This document shows, one piece after another, positions 56,358 to 64,000 of a stretch of DNA of 64,000 nt. A model generated the notes under the pieces. That model ran no database searches, was not told the origin of the DNA, and worked only from the letters and a program-made list of their open reading frames with translations. The DNA lies in NCBI GenBank assembly GCA_963662155.1, contig OY759265.1, forward strand, positions 57,255,652-57,319,651. Reading direction: 5' to 3'. A program made the position numbers and the translations under genes. Position 1 is the stretch's first letter, and every line of letters starts with the position of its first letter. This DNA comes from Lamellibrachia columna (lineage: Eukaryota > Annelida > Polychaeta > Sabellida > Siboglinidae).

Positions 56358-58417
56358 TCAACAGAAACATTTCGGGCCAGGGCAATTTGATTCTCTTATA
56401 TTAATTTTAAGCGACACACTTTAATACAACAGGAATAGGGAATGATTCCATGCCAGCCAATAGGCTTGATTCCACTGGGTGGCTAATTCTGTTATCTGTG
56501 GGTTAGGGTTAAGTGCAGTCCAGTGTATATTTGTGAATGTGATTAGCTAAGGGTAATATACACGATTAACTACATTGTTTTCTAGTCAATGTAGCTCCAA
56601 TTCATTGTTCTACATTCATAGCTCCAATCAATAATTGTATATTTCACTGACGTACTTTCAATTTATAGCCTAACTAATTGTTCTACAGTTCGGAGCATCA
56701 ATCTTGCGCTGCTCTGGTGGTCTCATGTTGGAGATGACCCACCACAAAAAATCAACATGGATATAGTTTGGTGGGCATGGCCAAAGAATTTCCAACAAGA
56801 TCACTAAATATGATTATAAATACCTAGCTGTGAGTTAAAATTTTGCATTACCAAATAACTAATTTGGAAACTTAAGAAATTAATTGGCTCACAATGTCCT
56901 CTTTAATTAAATCTGTTGATGAAACATATAAAAATATAATCAGCCCATTCTAAGTTGGCCGAAAACTTCTTGACCACCGAGTTTACATTTTCATCTACAT
57001 ACATAGTCACGTTAATAAGAACCGAATTCAGGATATGGTCCAATAAAAATTAAAAATAGGAAAGCCTACCATAGTTCACGGTAACCACCTAACCTGAATC
57101 ATGGTCGGAATGCCCCACTGCCTGAATACATCACTACCTGAATACCCCAACCCTGGTCGGAATGCTTGATAGGAATGCCCCACTAATGGTCTGAATGCCC
57201 CACTAATGGTCTGAATGCCCCATTGATTTGAATACATTGATTTAAACATGTATACAAATAATGAAACTATGTATATAAGTATATTACTCCAAGACACAGA
57301 CACAGGCTTCCTTCAGTGATGTTTGTGTCCATTTTCTGTTTTACCATTTTTATGCTCAACGGCAGATGAATCAAGTGCAGCAGTGATGTCAGAGGCAAAT
57401 CCTAAGTGGTTGGGGGCAAATGTAAATGATTTTACAGTAATATTAGACGCTGAACAACCGAGAAAAAAAAATGTATTTCATAACATAGCAGGTGTTGCTC
57501 CACTGATCAAAATGTGCGATATTTAAGATAATCATGCGACATCGGTGTCGCGCAATTTCCAAACATATGCGACATTTGAAAAATAAACGCGAGAATGTCG
57601 CAAAATCGTGTCCTAGCTCAAACACTGAAGTGAAGGCTAAATGTTGGCTAAAAATATGTGTATGCATTTATATTGGCAGAATCCACTCATATACAAATTA
57701 CAAAAACCGACAAAAAGTCAATCACAGTAGAGTAGTACTCAGTCACTGTACAGACAGTAGATACTAAGTAGATATATTATAGTCCTATATAGACGAGGTC
57801 CGACACCGAGGCGAAGGTAGCACAGTAAACCATATCAGACGGATGTTAATTGCGTATATCCCGTTGTCACAGCATGAATGGTAAGCGTGGCCAAGGTTAG
57901 CCTTGCCCCTACGGTTATCGGCCCCATTCCTACTTGCCTAGATCTAGGTCCGATTCTAGGCTGTTACTTTCCGAGACCAAGCCAAGGTGATTGACCTCTC
58001 CAGGAAAGCGAATGTATAAATTACAAACCAAAAACGAGTACTAGGTGAACATTATAATATCACATATCAACAGTAACATTAAAAACTGACTTACCATTTT
58101 AACTGTCAAGCTTGAAAGTATAAATACGTTGCTGGGTCTAACAACACGTCGTTATACAGCAGCAGCACAAGCGTATGAAAAGATGTTTACCACTGCGAGT
58201 AAAGCTCAGGGAATCGATTAGGTGTGCATTTCATGTATACGCGCTTCAAATTTTCCTTATCGCCAAAACATCCTAGAAACAATACTGACCACACATTTTG
58301 CCAAGTTTAAAACCAATGTATTATTAGTTTCAACGCATTTATAGTAAGTGTGCATTTTAAAAGGCAATGGTCTGAAATTACCGAGAGTATAATGTGCTAC
58401 TTAATAGCCTGTCGAGT
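56358..58417. other. intergenic upstream of DEK, nothing firm
   Basis: Mostly unique. A small 22-bp repeat (TGGTCTGAATGCCCCACTAA) is present about 3 times near 57150-57225. A frame at 57323-57526 follows an acceptor-like CTCAACGGCAG, but no domain or partner exon was recognised. Confidence 0.4.
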
Positions 58418-58843
58418 TTTAGAATATATGTCTAATAAGCAAATGTTTGATCAGACTGCTGTCAAAACGGCATACTCTATATACTCTAAGTATAGCAAAT
58501 ATTGCTCCAACAAGTATATATTTAAGAAAATAATGTTATATGGATATAAATTACCGGCTTTCGTTAATCCTAAATACTTTATCGAAAAAAAAAAAAAAAG
58601 TTATCATTGGTGGATAAAACTGAGTTGTTTAATATTATGTGCACAAATCTTATGTAAACATCTCTACAAAATATTTGTAATATTATTACAAATATTTTGT
58701 AGAGATGTAATTTATATCCATATAACATTATTTTCTTAAATATATACTTGTTGGAGCAATATTTGCTATACTTAGAGTATATAGAGTATGCCGTTTTGAC
58801 AGCAGTCTGATCAAACATTTGCTTATTAGACATATATTCTAAA
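58418..58843. repeat. 137-bp near-perfect inverted repeat with nested 51-bp palindrome
   Basis: Arms 58418-58554 and 58707-58843 are equal in length and almost exact inverse complements (TTAGAATATATGTCTAATAA at the outer end). Part of the spacer, 58658-58708, is a perfect odd palindrome (ACATCTCTACAAAATATTTG read from both sides, centre at 58683) that abuts the right arm. The arms read open on both strands by symmetry, but there is no protein signal. Probably a fold-back/MITE element or recent inverted duplication. Confidence 0.92.
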
Positions 58844-59197
58844 TCATTGACTATAGTTTTATCGATAGAGTGCAACATGTTTTGAGACAATTTGTCTTGA
58901 GCAAAATACTTATAATTAAAGAAGGACGGAAAGATTTTTTTTACGAGAAGACGCCATTGCAAATTTGTTATGCATGTTCAATGAATGTCAAAGTGGACGT
59001 GTAGTTGCATAATAAATGTATGTGAATGCAACATGTTCAGCTTTATTTTAGGGAATGCATCATAATTTCAATTATCAATTAATCATACTATATGTACTCA
59101 GTTGTTGAAATATATTATGTCCTGTCCTTCCCTATCATATCACAGGTTTATAATTAAATTATAATCGTCCTTACAGTGGCCGCTACTATTTGTCACT

Positions 59198-59575
<378 letters not shown>

Positions 59576-59779
59576 ACATAAAATTAAAACACGTCAAAGT
59601 AATTTTTTTTAAATAAGAGATATATATAAATACCATTTTAACATCATTTTCAGTCCGTTAATCGCCATAGCCGATTACAAAATGTGTGAGGATACAAGAA
59701 GGCCACATCTTTTTTATCGATCTATCCAATAGTAGACAGTGTAACAAACGCTAATCGAACTGCTGCCGTTGACCTAGAT

Positions 59780-59842
59780 TTTTATCATTGGCTGGGCTGC
59801 CTTCTCCCGCCATTGTGTTCATCTTCGAAGAATATCGAGAGC
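59780..59842 (+). promoter_or_regulatory. DEK proximal promoter/5'UTR with CCAAT and E2F-like sites
   Basis: ATTGG (59787-59791, an inverted CCAAT) and TTCTCCCGCC (59802-59811, E2F-like) lie within 60 bp upstream of the DEK start codon, followed by CGCCATTGT, a YY1-like string. NF-Y, YY1 and E2F are reported regulators of vertebrate DEK, so the layout is suggestive. Part of this stretch may be transcribed leader. Confidence 0.45.
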
Positions 59843-62800
59843 ATGTCAGACAACGAAAATAACGGCCCTGTACCGGCTGTAGAGGTAATAACCACGACTT
59901 CCTAGTAGTGCATTATAATGTTTGTCATATGAAGTTTTAATTAAAGTATATATGTTGTTGGATTCGCTTTCTGGAAACTAGCAAAATGAGACACAAAATC
60001 GCTTTTCATTTTACGTTCTACGACATGGATGGACATGGTGGCTGGTGCGGTTTGCATGTGTTGAACATTGCATTTCGCAGTCATATTTAAGACATTTTGG
60101 TCGTAGTTGAGTCACCTGGATGGTTGCAGTAAGCGTCAATATATGCCAATTTAATAAATAATTAATGCTAATTTGCATAACTTGATTTAGGGCGAAGCAA
60201 AATTTAAATGAAGTTGCTGTTGCGTTTAGTTGTTGAACTAAAATTCGTCCAAGAAGAGGCCAGAGTAGTCGAGAAAATGTGTAAATACGGCAAAGTTGAA
60301 TGCATTATGATTATTACAATTTAATTACATTCTGTCAGATTGTCATTATAGCTTCATATTTTTATGTTTCTGGCTAGGCTAAAGCTGCATTCGCACTTAC
60401 ACTTTAAAACGGTATAGCTAAAACGTTTTAATTAATCCTGTCAGAACACACGTGTGAACGCGATTTATCGCTAAACCGTTTTAGCTAAAACAGTTTAGCC
60501 AATCCGCTTCATCAGGTGGATTAGTTTTAGTTAAAAACGGTTCAATGTGCAAGTGTGAATGCAAGCGTATTAGGTAAAATAATTTAAGTACGTCACAGGC
60601 TGGCGCATTCAATCTCGCGCCTCGTCACTTCCTGTTACAAAGTAAACACAGATTTGGTTAACTTCTTCCTTAAAACGGATTAGCTGTTGCATGTGTGAAC
60701 GCTCACGATTTACAGACAACCGTTTTAAATTCTGTAAGTGAATGCAGCTTAAAACCATATATATATATATATATTTTGAATTTTTTTGGTGGTATCTGCA
60801 ATATTTTTTACTTTTGTTATATAATTTTTTAATGACTAATATTAGCAGCAGCAGTTTTGAATCTGCAGCAGCAAGAGGATTAAAAACTGTGTTCTCGATT
60901 AAGAGCCCGACATAGCTACGCTATCTCACCCCACAACACCATAGATGCAGCAACAACTTACACTTATGTTGTTCTGTTCACTAGATGGCGCTATGTGGCA
61001 GTAGTGTCATGTAGACGGATCAACAACCAATGAGATTTAATAATGTTTTGTATTAACCACTGCTGCAGGATGGTGGCGGTGATGCAGGCCAGGCGATGAA
61101 GAAGAAAAAGGAAGACAATACTCCTAGCGGAGATGGCAATATGAATGCAGGTGGTGACGCTCCTGCCTCTGAACCAGCTGATGTGAAGTCAAGCATCTCG
61201 GTAGAGAAGTCAGAAAATAAAACGGGAGACAAAAAGATGGAAGTTGATGCAGAAGTGTCGCCTGAAAAGAAAAATGATACTGGAGACCAAGAACTGGTGA
61301 AGACGCCAGGAAAGAGAGGAAGGAAGAAAAAACCGGTGAAAGAAGAATCCGATGATGAGGAAGAGGAGTTGCAACGTATGTAATAATTATCACTTACTAA
61401 TGTATGATACACTTGTGCTATCTGTTGGCTGTCATTTTACTAGAACATAATTAGTCTTTATACTATCTAAACAGCACGTTTTGACAGTTTAGATATTTTT
61501 CTAAATTGTGTAATGTTTTATGGAGTGTGTTGTTGACTGACTTTCATTGTTATTATGATTTTATTGTTGATATGTTTTTATCTTTTTCTTTCACTCTGAA
61601 TGCTCTTGTTTTGTGACTGTTGAGATGAGGACTTGTTTGTATGTTTTATTATATGTTTATGTAAATAACAAGTAAAATATGCATTAAAATTACAAGGAAA
61701 AAAATATATATATAGTAAGTAAAACATATAGACATGCAATTGCAGTAAAGATACAAGTAAAGAAATCTTAATGTACAATGTGTGACTTTCCTGCAGCTGG
61801 CCTTCTGGAAAGGCCTGTTGTGCTGGATGAAGGCCGCAAGCGTGAACGTAAGAAGACGGATCGACTTGAAACAAGCTTCAACACACCTGGGTCAAAGGGG
61901 AAGGCCTTGGACATTCCAGAGGGCAGTGGCACTAAACTGGGTGAAATAGAGAATGTTGAGTTCCAGCTGAAGAGAGTCCATGGAGATGAGTTGAAGCCAC
62001 TGCACAGAGTGTTGTACCACCGCGCTGGCACAGTGAGTAGCACACAACTTTTATTTGGTTGGCATATCTTAATCCTTCACTGTTATTTCAATTCAAGTTT
62101 ACCACAATGAAAAATGACAAATTAAATTTGGTAAAAAATATGTTGCCAACATGCTGAACAGAAGGTATCTCAAAACTTTGTTGTTTTGTATAATGCAAAA
62201 CTGGTGATATTGTCAACTTGTATGTGCGTGTAATGCTTAGTATATTCTTTACAATGTAATCATTACCTTCTATCCTTAACATTTAACAGTTGTTACAACA
62301 TTGTTAGGATCAAGATTTTTGACATTCGTAAAGAAGTGTGTCCATTGTTCTTGTTACAGTGAAATGTGCAGCTTGGTTATTTGCAGTTTACAGTATTTGT
62401 GCGCAACTTGTTATATGAATGTCTAATATTTTTCAGACAACAGAAGTGAAGAAAAACATTCGTAAATTCTGTGGATTTACTTATGTGAAAAATTCAGCTG
62501 ATTATGACAAAAGGGTACAAGTAATTGCCAAGTAAGTTATCTCTTTGACTGTTTGATTATAATTTTGTGCGGTAAATTTTAGTTTTCAAGTGGTCTTGGC
62601 AACTAACACAATGTACGTATTGATACGCATGTGGCAGGTCATCTGCATTGAAGTGTATTTGGGACATTCCCTAGGAAATCAACCAGTAGTATTCTTGACC
62701 CCTCCGATTTTGATGAAATGTTTTTAGAGTTATGGAATATTAGGTAATCAGACATGTCAAGAGGTAATGCAACATTTTGCAATTTTTTCAATAATTAATG

Positions 62801-63160
62801 TGCAGTTACTTTAAAAAATATTTCACTCACAGGTCTGAAATTTGGCACAAGTAAATTTCACAGTCCTAGCATGTGTCAAATTTAATAAAAAAATTAAGGG
62901 GTTGATAATTGTTTGGCCTTTCCTTGGTTGATTTCATATGGAATGGTATATTTGCATTTGGTTTACCTTTCTAGTTTTGTCGTCTGTGTGTTGTTGAGGC
63001 TGAGTGATCTCTTGCAGGAATACGATGGCTCAACTGAAGCTAATGTGTGAGACACTGGACATTGAGCGCGGCGGCACGAAGGAGAACATCGTTGAGAGGA
63101 TCATTGACTTCCTCATGAGTCCACACACCTCTGGCAAGCCACTTAAGCAGAACAAAGCAC
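59843..63160 (+). CDS. DEK: DEK chromatin-architecture protein, 3' end beyond right edge
   Basis: Visible exons: 59843-59884 (MSDNENNGPVPAVE), 61069-61375, 61797-62032, 62437-62531 and 63018-63160, with consistent phases. Exon 2 is low-complexity, rich in K, E and D, and ends in EESDDEEEELQ, as in DEK N-termini. Exon 3 has LLERPVVLDEG, KRERKKTDRLE and ELKPLHRVLYHRAGT, the start of the DEK SAP-type region. Exon 4 has VKKNIRKFCGFTY. Exon 5 carries the SAP helix-extended-helix LKLMCETLDIERGGTKENI then FLMSPHTSGKPL. DEK binds structured DNA and histones, supercoils DNA and acts as a histone chaperone in the nucleus. The acidic middle and the C-terminal DEK_C domain should lie beyond the window. 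Intron 1 contains a MITE. The last donor (gtacgt, 63161) is the best candidate but was not confirmed by a following exon. Confidence 0.92.
60380..60753. mobile_element. MITE in DEK intron 1
   Basis: The left end AAAGCTGCATTCGCACTTAC matches the inverse of the right end (GTAAGTGAATGCAGCTTAAA) over about 30 bp with small gaps. The inside carries repeated AAAACGG/CCGTTTTA blocks and two GTGTGAACGC blocks. No coding. The superfamily is unclear; the ends resemble those of PIF/Harbinger or P-type elements. Confidence 0.7.
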
Positions 63161-64000
63161 GTACGTATCTTGTGCTGTATGAAACAAATGCACAAAAGTT
63201 CAGGGCTTCATATTTGAAAACAACAGGCGAGTGATAAATTGCTCGCCTAAATATGCCAAATTAATTTAGACGAGCGATTTGTTAGTTGTTGTTTTTTTTT
63301 GCTGTGTGGTGGCGCCACCATTTCCCATTCGGATTCTGTTGTCGCCATGAAATTTTAATTGGTGCTTGTTGGCACTGACTTTTGTACAAAGATATAAATG
63401 TTTACTTGAGTAAACCCCATACATTGCAATTGGTGAAACGGTTTTGAATTGCAACATGTCAACGATTACCATAGACGTAGCCTAGGCAAGGCCAGTGGCA
63501 GTGTACTGTGGCTGTGACGGCCGCGGCCACGACACAGTACTGGTTTCATGTGCGACTTCGCTTAGGCGGTTTGAAAATTGCAATTGAGATTCACAAATAC
63601 GCCATGTATAAGAATTAGATGTGTAGTCATAACTCATAAATGCAGCTTAGTAGGCAACACCAATATAAACGGGTGAAATGGCATGCTTCCATTGCATCGT
63701 AATGCCAAATGCACAACTCGAACTCGGTGCGCAAAATATGAATTTGTCAACCGCACATGAAACAGTGAATCAATGTTAAGTGGTACCGGAGATGTGCGTC
63801 GGGAAATTATGTGTTCAGAGCGGTTGAAAGACGAAGTGGAACAATTACTAAAATTATCGTTTTCAATGTCTAATAAACTTTTACACTCCATGTAAACTCA
63901 TATACATTTTCGGTAATTCAGATCCAGGTTATTATTTTTCGATTCCCATTACAGCGTAGTAGGTCAATCAGATCGTAGCGAAATATTGTTGATCCCTTAA
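63161..64000. other. DEK intron 5, right edge
   Basis: No further DEK exon was recognised before the window ends. A short GC-rich inverted motif lies at about 63499-63541 (CAGTGTACTGTGGCTGTGAC and CACGACACAGTACTGG around GGCCGCGGCC). Confidence 0.45.

Noticed and set aside
57323..57526. Possible internal exon of an unknown gene
   Set aside because: An acceptor-like sequence precedes it, but no domain, donor or partner exon could be recognised.
58350..58962. Two similar proteins of about 128 codons on opposite strands
   Set aside because: They are the two arms of the 137-bp inverted repeat read in opposite directions.

Overview
The window is genomic DNA from an animal, almost certainly a bilaterian invertebrate and probably marine. 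The genes have GT-AG introns. The repeats are CR1-like LINEs, tRNA-derived SINEs, hAT-type MITEs and a very large amount of minisatellite DNA. I cannot name the phylum from sequence alone. Four protein-coding genes could be rebuilt exon by exon with consistent splice phases.

Layout. (1) 228-7456, minus strand: STPG1, a SHIPPO/PGP-repeat protein known as O6-methylguanine-induced apoptosis 2. Six coding exons are visible and the 3' end runs off the left edge. (2) 7457-8186: a short divergent promoter with an E2F-like site, a CCAAT box and an ETS-like site. (3) 8187-15437, plus strand: RRM2, the ribonucleotide reductase small subunit, complete in 8 exons (391 aa). (4) 15990-18240: decayed LINE fragments between two convergent genes. 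(5) 21157-39078, minus strand: an RNF144-type RBR E3 ubiquitin ligase, complete in 8 coding exons (289 aa). A tRNA-Thr(TGT) gene lies antisense in one of its introns. (6) 39.1-59.8 kb: no host gene recognised. This stretch holds minisatellites, a near full-length but dead CR1-like LINE (about 47.2-51.1 kb), a second LINE fragment, transposon remnants and a fold-back element. (7) 59843-63160, plus strand: DEK, with five exons visible; it runs off the right edge.

RRM2 (dNTP supply) and DEK (chromatin architecture) are both proliferation-linked and both have E2F-like and CCAAT-like elements just upstream. RNF144 is a membrane-anchored ubiquitin ligase and STPG1 a probable cilium/sperm-flagellum or apoptosis-related protein. 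I see no operon-like relation beyond the shared STPG1/RRM2 promoter.

The most unusual property is tandem repetition: at least 20 separate arrays cover roughly 30% of the window. Three arrays are made of coding exon sequence rather than intron sequence. The end of the last RNF144 exon, stop codon included, is repeated about 34 times downstream of the gene. The 3' end of RNF144 coding exon 1 with its splice donor is repeated 4 times. The 3' end of STPG1 exon 2 with its donor is repeated 6 times. All three units carry a 5' splice-site sequence. I regard this exon-seeded amplification as the best candidate for something undescribed here. Two RNF144 introns also carry arrays grown from the same seed sequence, one of them with a higher-order structure.
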